Shown here piece after piece: positions 53,901-64,000 of a DNA stretch of 64,000 nt. Position numbers and translations under genes: made by a program. The DNA comes from Mycobacterium botniense. Its GTDB lineage: Bacteria > Actinomycetota > Actinomycetes > Mycobacteriales > Mycobacteriaceae. Location: positions 744,001 through 808,000 of the forward strand of contig NZ_BLKW01000002.1 of NCBI RefSeq assembly GCF_010723305.1, written 5' to 3'. Positions within the stretch are counted from its first letter, which is position 1, and each line of letters begins with the position of its first letter. Below the pieces are notes generated by a model. That model was not told the origin of the DNA. It made no database searches and was given only the letters and a program-made list of their open reading frames with translations.

Positions 53901-55443
53901 CAGCGCGATCATCGAGGCGGCGATGTCCGCTGACGGCTCGGGTCCTGCCGACGAACCCGACGCGCATCTGCCGTTCCGGTCGGGCAGGTCGTTCTCGGCG
54001 TCGGTGACCGACGACGAGCTGACTGTCAAGGGCGCCCCCGAGGTGGTGCTGGCGCGCTGCACCAACGTGGGCTCCGGTGTCGATGACAACGTGCGCCGGC
54101 TGGCGGCGAGCGGCCTGCGGGTGATCGCGGTGGCGCGCCGGCAGCTGACCCCTGACCAGATGCGCGCAGTCGATGACGACCCCGACGAGGCCGTCGCGCA
54201 ATTGTGCGCCAGCCAGTTATCCCTGGTGGGCTTGCTCGGGCTGTCGGACACGCCGCGGCCCCAGGCGGCGGGCCTACTCGCCGAGCTGCGTCAACGCGAC
54301 GTGGCCATCCGGCTGATCACGGGTGACCATCCGATCACTGCGACGGCGATCGCACGCGAGTTGGGCATTCCGGTGACTCCCGAGCAGGTGATCAGCGGAG
54401 CGGAATGGGACGCGCTGTCCCGCAAAGACCAGGAGCGCGCCGTTGCCGAGCGGGTGGTTTTTGCCCGGATGTCACCGGAGAACAAGGTGCAAATCGTGCA
54501 GACACTGGAACGCACCGGCAGCGTGTGCGCGATGGTCGGCGACGGCTCCAACGACGCGGCCGCGATCCGGGCCGCCACCGTAGGGATCGGTGTGGTTTCC
54601 CGGGGCAGCGACCCGGCGCGGGTGGCCGCTGACGTGGTGCTGGTGGACGGGCGGATCGAGTCGCTGTTGCCGGCGATCGAGGAAGGCCGTGAACTGTGGC
54701 GGCGGGTGCAAGCAGCGGTGTCGGTGCTGCTCGGTGGCAATGCCGGCGAGGTGGCGTTCGCCATCATCGGCAGCGCGATTACCGGACGTTCACCGCTGAA
54801 CACCCGGCAGCTGCTGTTGGTGAACATGTTGACCGATGCGCTGCCGGCCGCTGCGCTCGCGGTCAGCCCAACCACCGGCGCCGGTGACCGGAGCGGGCGT
54901 GGGCCCGACGAGCCCGCCCTGTGGCGTGCGGTCGGTATTCGCGGGGCGACGACGGCGGCTGCGGCCACGGCAGCCTGGGCGATGGCCTCGCTCACCGGAC
55001 GACCACAACGTGCCTCCACGACGGCACTGGTTGCGCTGGTGACGGCCCAGCTGGGCCAGACCTTGCTGGACTCGCACGCCCCGCTGGTCGTCATCACCGC
55101 CGGCGGGTCGCTGGCCGTGATGGCGACGTTGATCAGCATCCCCGGCATCAGCCATCTGCTCGGCTGCACACCGCTGGGGCCGTTGGCGTGGGCGCAGGGG
55201 CTGGGCGCAGCTACCGCCGCAACCGCTGCTGTGGCGGTTTCTACCCGGCTTGTCGCTGCTCGGCGTATACCTGAGTTGGAGTCGTCGGCGGAGACGTCTT
55301 CGACCGGTGCTGCCGAATCTCCACCAGACCAAGACGCCACAGCACCGCATACAGCTGGAGGAACGGCGCGATCAGCAGCTGAGCGAGCACCCGAGCAAGC
55401 GGGTCGGCGAGAGCGTCGGTCGTCGGCATATGCCCGACAGTGA
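50914..55443 (+). CDS. ctpH: P-type ATPase CtpH
   Basis: About 1509 residues from GTG 50914 (TTG 50896 possible). A giant P-type cation ATPase matching Rv0425c. A long N-terminal region (~1-640) contains HMA-like and degenerate HAD-like stretches. The pump core follows: TGES 792-795, membrane motif PEGM at 906-909, phosphorylation Asp949 in DKTGTLSENRL, and hinge GDGSNDAA at ~1209. PEGM resembles the PEGL motif of P2-type calcium pumps; CtpH has been linked to Ca2+ in M. tuberculosis, but the ion is not provable from sequence. The C-terminal ~60 residues are hydrophilic and repeat-poor. Starts ahead of this GTG would overlap the preceding gene. Confidence 0.9.
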   Translation: MRNFIPLRAVALGIQATSALVGASVQTAATAATSVAAAGINIATLPLRAGVQAFPPESLSRHCWRGDQRAWIEVRGLEGADGAELGRVVLDAVRAHPGVTSASLNYPLSRVVVSLDGDTPLRDLCRAVENAEQRARAERKQPRDARPAPLPGDGALLAIRMVEVGASAAGLGIALTGRALRWPRFPSTVMAAVAVANWQPRVRRLLEEQLGKPTTDTVLSLATAVAETLTLSPASLAVDVVTHTLKAAECRAAARAWSRHEPRLAPHADHRITHARVRPVPPPAGPVERHTERSALVQAVSAALVGAATRSLDRAATAALVAVPKAARTTRESFAATLGRGLADQHAVLPLHLESLRQLDKVDALVIDPRVLCTDRLRVVRVRGADEDEFPQAWARAQELLEDGDVRAGWHPVPGDWPRPDGQSAGVQALVCPAHHPLASAVVTEARHCGVELISLDTEDLGELRHAFDEIRPLGDGSVDDALCDAVTARQLSGQTVAVLSSVGAQALSAADLALGVMPAGDTQPPPWYADLLVPDLAGVWRILHAFPAAKSATRRGMEIAAGASALGALFMLPGVRGRGPGPVTTGAAAGLVSGYFLARNVLQAPTPPSAPIHEWHAMPVEQVRKLLPPPDAGETGEVRARPRAARALATAQRGAEIAGSPRRAVWQFLKAVRAELSDPLTPVLALGSAASAVLGSPVDAVMVGSVLTGNSILAASQRLRAESRLNRLLAQQIPPARKVTIRADGTRVYTDVIAEQLRPGDVIEVRTHEVVPADARVIDEEDLEVDESTLTGESLSVAKQVDATPGADLAERRCMLYAGTTVVAGTAVALVTAVGADTEIRRAAELVSTELPEIGLQHQLSQLTNRAWPISATGGILVGALGLLRRRGLREAVASGIAVTVAAVPEGMPLVATLAQQASARQLANFGALVRVPRSVEALGRVDVVCFDKTGTLSENRLRVTQVHPVDGYSREEVLRCAAHAAPTSNGTPQIHATDSAIIEAAMSADGSGPADEPDAHLPFRSGRSFSASVTDDELTVKGAPEVVLARCTNVGSGVDDNVRRLAASGLRVIAVARRQLTPDQMRAVDDDPDEAVAQLCASQLSLVGLLGLSDTPRPQAAGLLAELRQRDVAIRLITGDHPITATAIARELGIPVTPEQVISGAEWDALSRKDQERAVAERVVFARMSPENKVQIVQTLERTGSVCAMVGDGSNDAAAIRAATVGIGVVSRGSDPARVAADVVLVDGRIESLLPAIEEGRELWRRVQAAVSVLLGGNAGEVAFAIIGSAITGRSPLNTRQLLLVNMLTDALPAAALAVSPTTGAGDRSGRGPDEPALWRAVGIRGATTAAAATAAWAMASLTGRPQRASTTALVALVTAQLGQTLLDSHAPLVVITAGGSLAVMATLISIPGISHLLGCTPLGPLAWAQGLGAATAATAAVAVSTRLVAARRIPELESSAETSSTGAAESPPDQDATAPHTAGGTARSAAERAPEQAGRRERRSSAYARQ

Positions 55444-55492
55444 CCGCATGACCCAGCTCAACGGCAAACCCTCCGTTACCGAAAGGCAAACG

Positions 55493-55768
55493 ATGGCCGA
55501 AAAGAAGTCTCCCAGAGCCGCGTCACAGAGCGAGGCGGTGAAGCGGATCCGTGAGGGGGAAACCTTCGCGATCAACCTGCCGATCATCGGGCAAATCATG
55601 GTCCCGCGACCGGAGCAGCTCGCCTACTACGGTGGTCTGGCTGCGCTGGCCGCTTTCGAACTCATCGACTGGCCAGTCGCGCTCGTCATCGCCGCGGGGC
55701 ACATCCTGGCCAACAACCATCACAATCAGATCCTCGAAGAACTCGGCGAGGCGATGGAAGACATTTAA
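55493..55768 (+). CDS. Rv0424c-like small membrane protein
   Basis: 91 residues, the same length as Rv0424c. Basic N-terminus (AEKKSPRAASQSEAVKRIRE), then INLPIIGQIMVPRPEQLAYY and a membrane helix (LAALAAFELIDWPVALVIAA), ending GHILANNHHNQILEELGEAM. The NNHHN cluster could bind metal. 49 bp after ctpH; probably part of its operon and possibly an accessory subunit. Confidence 0.85.
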   Translation: MAEKKSPRAASQSEAVKRIREGETFAINLPIIGQIMVPRPEQLAYYGGLAALAAFELIDWPVALVIAAGHILANNHHNQILEELGEAMEDI

Positions 55769-55808
55769 TAGCCGCTGATAGCTGCCAATAGCCGCTAATA
55801 GCCGCGTC
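55769..55808. repeat. Four 10-bp direct repeats after the Rv0424c-like gene
   Basis: Four near-identical decamers of the form atagccgcta (atagccgctg, atagctgcca, atagccgcta, atagccgcgt). It begins right after the stop codon. Short tandem array of unknown role. Confidence 0.7.
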
Positions 55809-56173
55809 TTTCCCCACCCAGCACCCGATGGCGCACGGCCGCGCCGCGCACGGCCGCGACGCCACCGCGTGGTGCGCGCACCTCATCGCCGATCACCGCC
55901 CTAGCGGACGTGTCGTCCGGTAGCGGTGCGCGGCGATCGCCCCCGTCGCCACCGTGCACTTTCCCTCGCCAACCTCGGTTCCTCGCCCACCTTCGCCGGC
56001 GCTCACGCAAACCCGCTCGGACATTCGGGCGACACGCCGTCGACGGGCATTCTCACCTGAGAAAACGAAGGCGAAAACGCCGACATTTTCACCGAGTCAA
56101 CGGGGTTACTTGACTCGTGTTTGAAACTCAATACAGTAACCAGGGATCGCCCAATGATGCCCAGGGGAGACCA
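55809..56173. other. Intergenic region with SigA-type promoter
   Basis: No gene seen in 55809-56109. A classic promoter precedes the NTF2-like gene: TTGACT (56110-56115), 16-bp spacer, TACAGT (56132-56137). Confidence 0.5.
56110..56137 (+). promoter_or_regulatory. SigA-type promoter of the NTF2-like gene
   Basis: -35 TTGACT and -10 TACAGT with 16 bp between. The best -35/-10 pair I noticed in the window. Confidence 0.65.
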
Positions 56174-56572
56174 ATGACCTCCGTGAACGGGGACTGGCTC
56201 GACGACTTTTACTCAAGTGTTGACGCCATGCGAATAGACGAGATTGTGGAGCATTTTGCACCAGACGGTGAGTTCGTCTTCGCGAACCAGCCAGCCGCAA
56301 TTGGTCACACCGCAATCCGGCGGGCCTTAAACGACTTCTACTCCACCATCGAAAGCATCCGCCATACGGCGCGTAACCGATGGTCGGTGGACGACCGCAC
56401 TACCATTTTTGAAACGCACGTGCGGTATAAGACTCGCGCGCACAACGAGCTGGCCGTCCCCGGTCTCGCTGTCATCGAGCGCAATTCTTCGGGTCTGATC
56501 CATTCACTGCGTGTTTACGTTGACAACTCAGCACTTTTTGCGCCGCCCATGGCCGGCGCGGCGGAGGCCTGA
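56174..56572 (+). CDS. SnoaL/NTF2-like protein
   Basis: 132 residues. Cone-shaped NTF2 fold suggested by DWLDDFYSSVDAMRIDEIVE, HFAPDGEFVFANQPAAIGHT, RRALNDFYSTIESIRHTARN and a final GLIHSLRVYVDNSALF. It could be an isomerase, hydratase or small-ligand binding protein. ATG 56174 has GGGGAG upstream; the longer frame lacks this. Codons are less GC-biased than neighbours. It has no counterpart between Rv0424c and Rv0423c in M. tuberculosis, so it is an insertion. Confidence 0.78.
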   Translation: MTSVNGDWLDDFYSSVDAMRIDEIVEHFAPDGEFVFANQPAAIGHTAIRRALNDFYSTIESIRHTARNRWSVDDRTTIFETHVRYKTRAHNELAVPGLAVIERNSSGLIHSLRVYVDNSALFAPPMAGAAEA

Positions 56573-56746
56573 GCGGCTGGTGGCGCCAAACCCGAATCCG
56601 GCGCACGGCTTCCCAGCCCACTTCGCCGCGGCCCGGCCAATGAACTCAGTTGCGCAGCACGGCGACGCCCCCCCATTGCAACTGACCCTGGCTCGCCTGA
56701 ATCGTCTTACAACACAACGTATTAACAAGTAATGGGAGATAACACT

Positions 56747-57319
56747 ATGGTCAAAATCGCTGTCATTCTGGGCTCCACCAGGCCGGGCCGCAGCGGTGAA
56801 GCGGTGGCCCACTGGGTCATGGAACACGCCGCCCGGAGAACCGGCGCCGAATATGCACTTGTGGACCTGCGCGATCACCTGCTGCCGCACCTCGACGAGC
56901 CGGTCCCGGCTCTGTTGTCTGACCAGTACGCAAACGAACACACCAGAAAATGGGGCGCGACCATCGCGCAGTTCGACGGCTTCGTTTTCGTGACACCCGA
57001 GTACAACTACTCGATGCCCGGCGTCTTGAAGAACGTCATCGACTACCTCTCCAAGGAGTGGAAGAACAAGGCCGCCGGGTTCGTCTCGTATGGCAGCTCG
57101 AATGGTGCTCGCGCGGTCGAGCAGCTCCGGTCGGTAATGGCTGCAGTTGGTATTGCTGACGTCCATACCAGTGTGGGACTGAACCTTTTCTACGATTTCG
57201 AAAACCTGACTGTGTTCAAGCCAAAAGAACTCCACGTTGCTGCTTTGGAAACAATGCTTGCTGAGGTCGAATCATGGGCGCAGGCCTTATCGCCGCTGCG
57301 CCAACAGAGCAGCGCGTGA
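56747..57319 (+). CDS. NADPH-dependent FMN reductase
   Basis: 190 residues of flavodoxin-like fold. FMN phosphate loop GSTRPGRSGEAVA at ~8-20, PEYNYSMPGVLKNVIDYLSK (NADPH/quinone site), and YGSSNGARAVEQLR. Reduces FMN or quinones. ATG 56747 is 8 nt after GGGAG; ATG 56732 overlaps that site. Lies 174 bp after the NTF2-like gene, same strand, and likely belongs to the same inserted unit. Confidence 0.9.
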   Translation: MVKIAVILGSTRPGRSGEAVAHWVMEHAARRTGAEYALVDLRDHLLPHLDEPVPALLSDQYANEHTRKWGATIAQFDGFVFVTPEYNYSMPGVLKNVIDYLSKEWKNKAAGFVSYGSSNGARAVEQLRSVMAAVGIADVHTSVGLNLFYDFENLTVFKPKELHVAALETMLAEVESWAQALSPLRQQSSA

Positions 57320-57510
57320 CCGGCCGCGCACAGCACCCTGCCGCGGCGTGACGGGCTGATGCGACCTCTTCTCACCGGCAACGAGAGGTGTGCCCGGACC
57401 CGGCCCGGCGTGTGTGCGCCCACGCGCAGTTGTGCCTGTGCCCGCGCACCAACTCGGCCGGATAGGCCTGCACACCGCCGAACCGCTGCGCTAGCGTGGA
57501 CGCACAAGTC

Positions 57511-60072
<2,562 letters not shown>

Positions 60073-60076
<4 letters not shown>

Positions 60077-60690
60077 CACTCCAGCAGATCGCCGGCGTCG
60101 CGCATGAACCTGCCGGTCAACCGGCGGGCGTGGTGGTGCTGACTCACGGCGCCGGCGGCAGCCGGGATTCGGTGCTGCTGCAAGGGGTGTGCGACGAGTG
60201 GGCGCGGCGGGGCTGGTTGGCGGTGCGCTACAACCTTCTGTACCGGCGGCGCCGTCCCACCGGCCCGCCGTCGGGGTCGGAAGCCGGCGACCGCGCGGGC
60301 ATCGTCGAAGCCATCGAGGTGTGCCGGGGGCTGGTCCGCGGGCCGCTGATCGCCGGGGGGCACTCCTACGGCGGCCGGCTGACCTCGATGGTGGTCGCCG
60401 AGGGCGCCGCACCGGTGCGGATGCTGACGTTGTTTTCCTATCCGCTCCATCCGCCGGGCAAGCCAGAACGCGCCCGCACCGCGCACTTGCCCGCCATCAC
60501 GGTGCCGACGGTGTTTACCCACGGCACCGCTGACCCGTTCGGCACAGTCGAGGAGCTGCGGGCCGCAGCCGGCCTGATATCGGCGCCGACTGCGATTGTC
60601 GAGGTCAGCGGCGCCCGCCACAACCTGGCCGCGACAACCCTCGACGTGCCCGCGCTGGCGGTAGATGCGGCGCTGCGGCTGCTGAGCTGA
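60073..60690 (+). CDS. Alpha/beta hydrolase, Rv0421c-like
   Basis: 205 residues, KANL3/Tex30-like hydrolase. LTHGAGGSRDSVLLQGVCDE, nucleophile Ser in AGGHSYGGRLTSMV, Asp in HGTADPFGTVEEL, His in SGARHNLAATT. Coupled to thiD by ATGA overlap. Possibly a phosphatase or thioesterase acting near thiamine metabolism, but this is inferred from position only. Confidence 0.87.
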
Positions 60691-60734
60691 CATGCCGAGC
60701 CGCCGAGAAAATTTGGCCGGTACCGCCGGTATTG

Positions 60735-60740
60735 TATCGT
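60735..60740 (+). promoter_or_regulatory. -10 hexamer of the monooxygenase gene, leaderless type
   Basis: TATCGT, then 6 nt, then GTG 60747. Confidence 0.45.
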
Positions 60741-60746
60741 CGGTTT

Positions 60747-62231
60747 GTGGACTCATCGCCCTATGACGTCGTCATCGTGGGCGCCGGCTTCGGCGGCATC
60801 GGCGCTGCGATCCAACTCAAGCGGCTCGGCTACCACAACGTCGTCATCCTCGAGCGCGAGGCCGATCTGGGCGGGACCTGGCATATCAACCGCTATCCGG
60901 GCCTGGCCGTCGACATCCCCTCCACCACCTACTCCTACTGGTTCGAACCCAATCCGTACTGGTCACGGTTGTTCGCGCCGGGCCCGGAGCTCAAACGCTA
61001 CGCCGACCACGTCGCCGACAAGTACGACGTGCGCCGCTACATGCGGTTCAACACCACCGTGGCAAGTGCCCTTTGGGACGAGGACGCCCAGCTGTGGCAG
61101 GTGGCGCTGGCCGGTGGAGAAACGCTGGCAACGCGGTTCCTGATCACCGCGACGGGTTTCCTGTCCCAACCGCACACCCCCGACATCCCGGGTATCGAGA
61201 CGTTCGACGGCAAGGTGATCCACACCACAGCCTGGGACGACAGCTATGACTTCCGGGGTCGTCGCGTCGCAGTCATCGGCACCGGTGCGACCGCGGTGCA
61301 GCTGGTCCCCGAACTGGCCAAACAGGTCGCCGACCTGACGGTTTACCAACGCACCGCGATCCACGTGGTGCCCAAAATCGACTTCGCCATCCCGGTGTGG
61401 CTGCAGCACGTATTCGCGCGGGTCCCGCTGGTGCACCGTGCCTTCCGGCTGGTAACCGACACCGTCTTCGAGCTGATGATCGTCACGGGGGTGCTGCATT
61501 ACCGGCGATTCCGGCGATTGAACATCGCCGCGGCGGACCTGGCCAAGATCAACAGGTTTGTTTCGGTCCGCGACAAGGAGCTGCGCCGCAAGCTGACGCC
61601 CGACTATGACTTCGGCTGCAAGCGGCCCACGTGGTCTAACAGTTACTACCGCACCTTCACCAAACCGCACGTGCATTTGGAGACCGGTTCGATCGAGCGG
61701 ATCGAGACGGACGGGATCGTCACCGCCGACGGGCGCAAGACCGTAATCGACACCTTGGTGCTGGCCACCGGATTCGATTTGTGGGAAGCTAACTTCCCGG
61801 CCATCGAGATCGTCGGGCGAGAGGGGCGAAACCTGGGAAAGTGGTGGCGGGAGAACAGGTTTCAAGCCTACCAGGGTGTCTCGATCCCCTACTTCCCTAA
61901 TTACCTCAGCCTGGCGAGCCCGTACGGATTTTCCGGGTTGTCGTTCTTCAACACCATGGAATACCAGATGCGGCACATGGATCGTCTCTTCAGTGAGGTA
62001 AAACGCAGGGGGGCAACGACATTCGAAGTGACCGAAGAAGCCAATGCCCGTTTCCTGGACCGGATGACCGAACTGCTCGATGATTCGGTGTTCTATCGGG
62101 GTGACTGCGCCACGTCGCGTTCCTACTACTTCAATCCCAGCGGTGAAGCGGCGCTGCTAAGGCCGACGTCCACCCGCAACGCGGTGCGGGAGGGCTCGAC
62201 CTTCCCATTGAGTGACTACGCGATTGCCTAA
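60747..62231 (+). CDS. Flavin-containing / Baeyer-Villiger-type monooxygenase
   Basis: 494 residues. FAD motif VGAGFGGIGAAIQLKRLG, EREADLGGTWHINRYPGLAV (BVMO-like), second GxGxxG motif VIGTGATAVQLVPELAKQV, and a late ATG motif VLATGFDLWE. Oxygenates ketones or related lipophilic substrates with NADPH and O2. Mycobacteria carry several such enzymes (EtaA-like). GTG 60747 is selected over TTG 60732, which overlaps the -10. No clear substrate. Confidence 0.88.
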   Translation: MDSSPYDVVIVGAGFGGIGAAIQLKRLGYHNVVILEREADLGGTWHINRYPGLAVDIPSTTYSYWFEPNPYWSRLFAPGPELKRYADHVADKYDVRRYMRFNTTVASALWDEDAQLWQVALAGGETLATRFLITATGFLSQPHTPDIPGIETFDGKVIHTTAWDDSYDFRGRRVAVIGTGATAVQLVPELAKQVADLTVYQRTAIHVVPKIDFAIPVWLQHVFARVPLVHRAFRLVTDTVFELMIVTGVLHYRRFRRLNIAAADLAKINRFVSVRDKELRRKLTPDYDFGCKRPTWSNSYYRTFTKPHVHLETGSIERIETDGIVTADGRKTVIDTLVLATGFDLWEANFPAIEIVGREGRNLGKWWRENRFQAYQGVSIPYFPNYLSLASPYGFSGLSFFNTMEYQMRHMDRLFSEVKRRGATTFEVTEEANARFLDRMTELLDDSVFYRGDCATSRSYYFNPSGEAALLRPTSTRNAVREGSTFPLSDYAIA

Positions 62232-62453
62232 AGCGGGTCCAAGACGGCCTGCAAGCGGGCGGCCCCCGGGTCGGGCGCGGCCAGCACCCAGCCGAGCCCG
62301 CGGCGCGGGTAACTCAGCCGTGTCAGTTCCCGCCCGTGTAGACACGACGGGATCAGGGAATCCCTGTCGGATGGCAATCACCGATGTGACGAACCGGTGC
62401 ACCCGATACGGGGGTTCCCGCCCCGCTCACTGGCGCCGAAGTGCCGGGCCGAC

Positions 62454-62807
62454 GTGAATAATCGTCATTTCGCGCTTGCCGTTGCCGGCGTCGCGCTGGT
62501 GGCGGTGGGTCTGCTGGCGCTGGAGTTCCCGGTCTATCTCAACCAGTACGACCAATACGGTATGCAGATCAGCTGCGGACGCGGTTTCAGCGCCAACCTG
62601 ACCCAAGCGGCGGAGGCCAACGGCAACGGCCTGGTGGCGCATTGCGGGACCGCTTTGCTTATCCGGCGTGCCTGGGCGATTCCGACGGTCGTCATGGGTT
62701 GGCTGGTACTCACCGGGTTGCTGGTGGTGCGGGTCCATGGCACGTCGCGGAAAGAGGGACACGACGACGCCTCCGGCCCCGCAACCCCGCGGCAGGGACC
62801 GCAGTGA
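62454..62807 (+). CDS. Rv0420c-like membrane protein
   Basis: About 117 residues from GTG 62454 (an in-frame start at 62397 would add 19 unusual residues). Two membrane helices (FALAVAGVALVAVGLLALEF, AIPTVVMGWLVLTGLLVV) flank an extracytoplasmic loop with two Cys (ISCGRGFSANLTQAAEANGN and AHCGTALL). Position after the thi operon fits Rv0420c. Function unknown. Confidence 0.75.
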   Translation: MNNRHFALAVAGVALVAVGLLALEFPVYLNQYDQYGMQISCGRGFSANLTQAAEANGNGLVAHCGTALLIRRAWAIPTVVMGWLVLTGLLVVRVHGTSRKEGHDDASGPATPRQGPQ

Positions 62808-62906
62808 CCGCCCTCGCCAGGCCCGGGAAAGGCCTCGCCGGTGTGCGGCCCGGGCCGGCGCCCGACCCGCGGTCCTGCCTCAAATATTCGATCAGGCAGT
62901 GAACGG

Positions 62907-62912
62907 TACGGT
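62907..62912 (+). promoter_or_regulatory. -10 hexamer of the LLM oxidoreductase gene, leaderless type
   Basis: TACGGT, then 6 nt, then ATG 62919. Confidence 0.45.
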
Positions 62913-62918
62913 AGCACA

Positions 62919-63788
62919 ATGGAATTAGGAGTTCATTTCATCGATTTTCTGCCAGGTGACCCGGCACGGCTAGGTCCGACACTGGCCGCGGCAGCCAAAG
63001 CCGCCGAACAAGCCGGTGCCGCGATGTTCACCCTGGCTGACCATTTCTTCCAGATGGACAGCGTGGGGCGTGCTGAAGACCCGTTTCTCGAGGGCTACAC
63101 CTCATTAGGTTTTCTCGCCGGGCAGACGGAGAAGATCACGCTGGCGATGCTGGTCTCAGGGGTGACCTACCGCTATCCGGGGCTGCTGGCGAAAACGGTC
63201 GCCACGCTCGACGTGCTCTCCCAGGGCCGGTCCCTGTTCGGTATCGGGGCCGCCTGGTACGAGCGTGAGCACCTCGGTCTGGGAGTTCCGTATCCGTCGG
63301 TGCGCGAGCGGTTCGAGATGCTGGAAGAAACCCTGCAGATCTGCCGGCAGATGTGGAGCAACAACAACGGGCCGTATCAGGGCAAGCACTATCAGCTGGC
63401 CGAGACGATCTGCGAACCGCAGCCGATTCGGCGGCCACCGATCCTTATCGGCGGTTCGGGTGAGAAGAAGACGCTGCGGCTGGTTGCCCAATACGCCGAC
63501 GTGTGGAACACCACGGTGTCAGAAGTCGACGAGCTCACCCACAAGATCGAGGTGCTCACTCAGCATTGCCAACCGATCGGGCGTGACCCGGCAACAATCC
63601 GCAAGACGGTGGGCCTCTTCGCTGATCCGTTCGGCGACCCGGCCGGGTATCTGAAAACCATTGAACGCTACGCACAGCTGGGTGTGAGTCTGATCAACGT
63701 CGGACCCCTCCGGGGCAACCCCGACCCGGTTGGCTTCGTCCGCCGACTTGGCGACGAACTGATACCCAGACTCGCCGAAATCGGGTGA
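62919..63788 (+). CDS. LLM class F420-dependent oxidoreductase
   Basis: 289 residues of luciferase-like TIM-barrel fold: AAEQAGAAMFTLADHFFQMD, KITLAMLVSGVTYRYPGLLA, LDVLSQGRSLFGIGAAWYER, RERFEMLEETLQICRQMW, and PPILIGGSGEKKTLRL. Such proteins reduce or oxidise diverse substrates with F420. A longer frame upstream (from 62841) is not needed since a -10 hexamer sits 6 nt before ATG 62919. Substrate unknown. Confidence 0.9.
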   Translation: MELGVHFIDFLPGDPARLGPTLAAAAKAAEQAGAAMFTLADHFFQMDSVGRAEDPFLEGYTSLGFLAGQTEKITLAMLVSGVTYRYPGLLAKTVATLDVLSQGRSLFGIGAAWYEREHLGLGVPYPSVRERFEMLEETLQICRQMWSNNNGPYQGKHYQLAETICEPQPIRRPPILIGGSGEKKTLRLVAQYADVWNTTVSEVDELTHKIEVLTQHCQPIGRDPATIRKTVGLFADPFGDPAGYLKTIERYAQLGVSLINVGPLRGNPDPVGFVRRLGDELIPRLAEIG

Positions 63789-63832
63789 ACCTCGTCAGCG
63801 CGGCGGGCACAGCCACAACCCTTGATCAGTCC

Positions 63833-63866
63833 GACCGGTCCCATGCGCGGGGGCACCGGACCGGTC
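63833..63866 (+). terminator. Possible hairpin after the LLM gene
   Basis: GACCGGTCC (63833-63841) pairs perfectly with GGACCGGTC (63858-63866) around a 16-nt loop. No U-tract. It lies 45 bp after the stop; the remaining bases to 64000 show no gene. Confidence 0.35.
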
Positions 63867-64000
63867 AACCTGGGTGACACCGGCCGCCGTCCCGCTACCG
63901 GCAGCCCGGGCTTCCGCCGGTTACCGCGGTGGACACGCCGACGTCAAGACTTCCGTCGTGACACGCGGTGACTGGACCGTATCGTGAATCCGTGCAGTCG

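Overview
The window reads as a chromosomal segment of a slow-growing non-tuberculous Mycobacterium. Evidence: high GC, two PGRS (glycine-asparagine-alanine) proteins, MmpS/MmpL transporters, SigK/RskA, GroEL2 with paired CIRCE sites, and a gene order that follows M. tuberculosis Rv0463 back to Rv0420c in the opposite orientation. The species cannot be fixed from the sequence alone. Comparisons with M. tuberculosis are from memory; no search was run.

Layout. 1-8.2 kb: the 3' part of a GH5 glycosidase-PGRS fusion (truncated by the window edge), then a TetR-MmpL pair. 8.5-12.6 kb: Rv0463-like membrane protein, lpdC and a divergent ~711-aa MMPL transporter. 12.9-14.6 kb: an intact IS30-type element carrying a DUF3024 gene. 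14.6-20.1 kb: Rv0461, Rv0460, Rv0459 (DUF779), aldehyde dehydrogenase, S9 peptidase and Rv0455c. 20.5-25.7 kb: a FadD32-like fatty acyl-AMP ligase facing an mmpS4-mmpL4-type pair that lies in the opposite orientation to M. tuberculosis. 25.7-26.8 kb: about 1 kb without a supported gene but rich in inverted repeats. 26.8-32.7 kb: sigK-rskA, a membrane protein, a DinB protein, an amidohydrolase, a flavin split-barrel protein and a secreted Rv0203-like haemophore. 33.1-39.2 kb: groEL2, a secreted beta-helix protein and a second PGRS protein without a PE domain. 39.4-43.1 kb: SDR, moeA2, psd, pssA. 43.4-47.6 kb: methyltransferase, then the minus-strand Rv0430-virR-sodC-ybdK-LON cluster. 48.0-55.8 kb: def, GNAT, xthA, Rv0426c, ctpH, Rv0424c. 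56.2-62.8 kb: an NTF2-like protein and an FMN reductase, then a TPP riboswitch-thiC-thiD-hydrolase operon, a Baeyer-Villiger-type monooxygenase and an Rv0420c-like protein. 62.9-63.8 kb: an F420-type LLM oxidoreductase.

How it fits together. The backbone is housekeeping: pyruvate/2-oxoacid dehydrogenase E3, phosphatidylethanolamine synthesis, molybdopterin, thiamine, protein deformylation and the chaperonin. The variable content is mostly envelope-facing: three RND/MmpL exporters, an MmpS, an FAAL, Rv0455c (reported to be required for siderophore secretion), a haemophore, two PGRS proteins and a beta-helix protein. Iron and lipid traffic at the cell surface is the common theme.

Main novelty candidates: (i) the GH5-PGRS fusion, and a short module shared by the two non-PE PGRS proteins; (ii) a TAGCGTAG-like operator motif shared by the tetR promoter at 8.2 kb and the region upstream of the TetR-less mmpS-mmpL pair at 26 kb; (iii) an MMPL transporter with Asn in place of the first proton-relay Asp; (iv) the IS30 element with exact terminal repeats and a DUF3024 passenger; (v) a precise -10-hexamer + 6 nt + start-codon spacing at seven genes, indicating leaderless transcripts.
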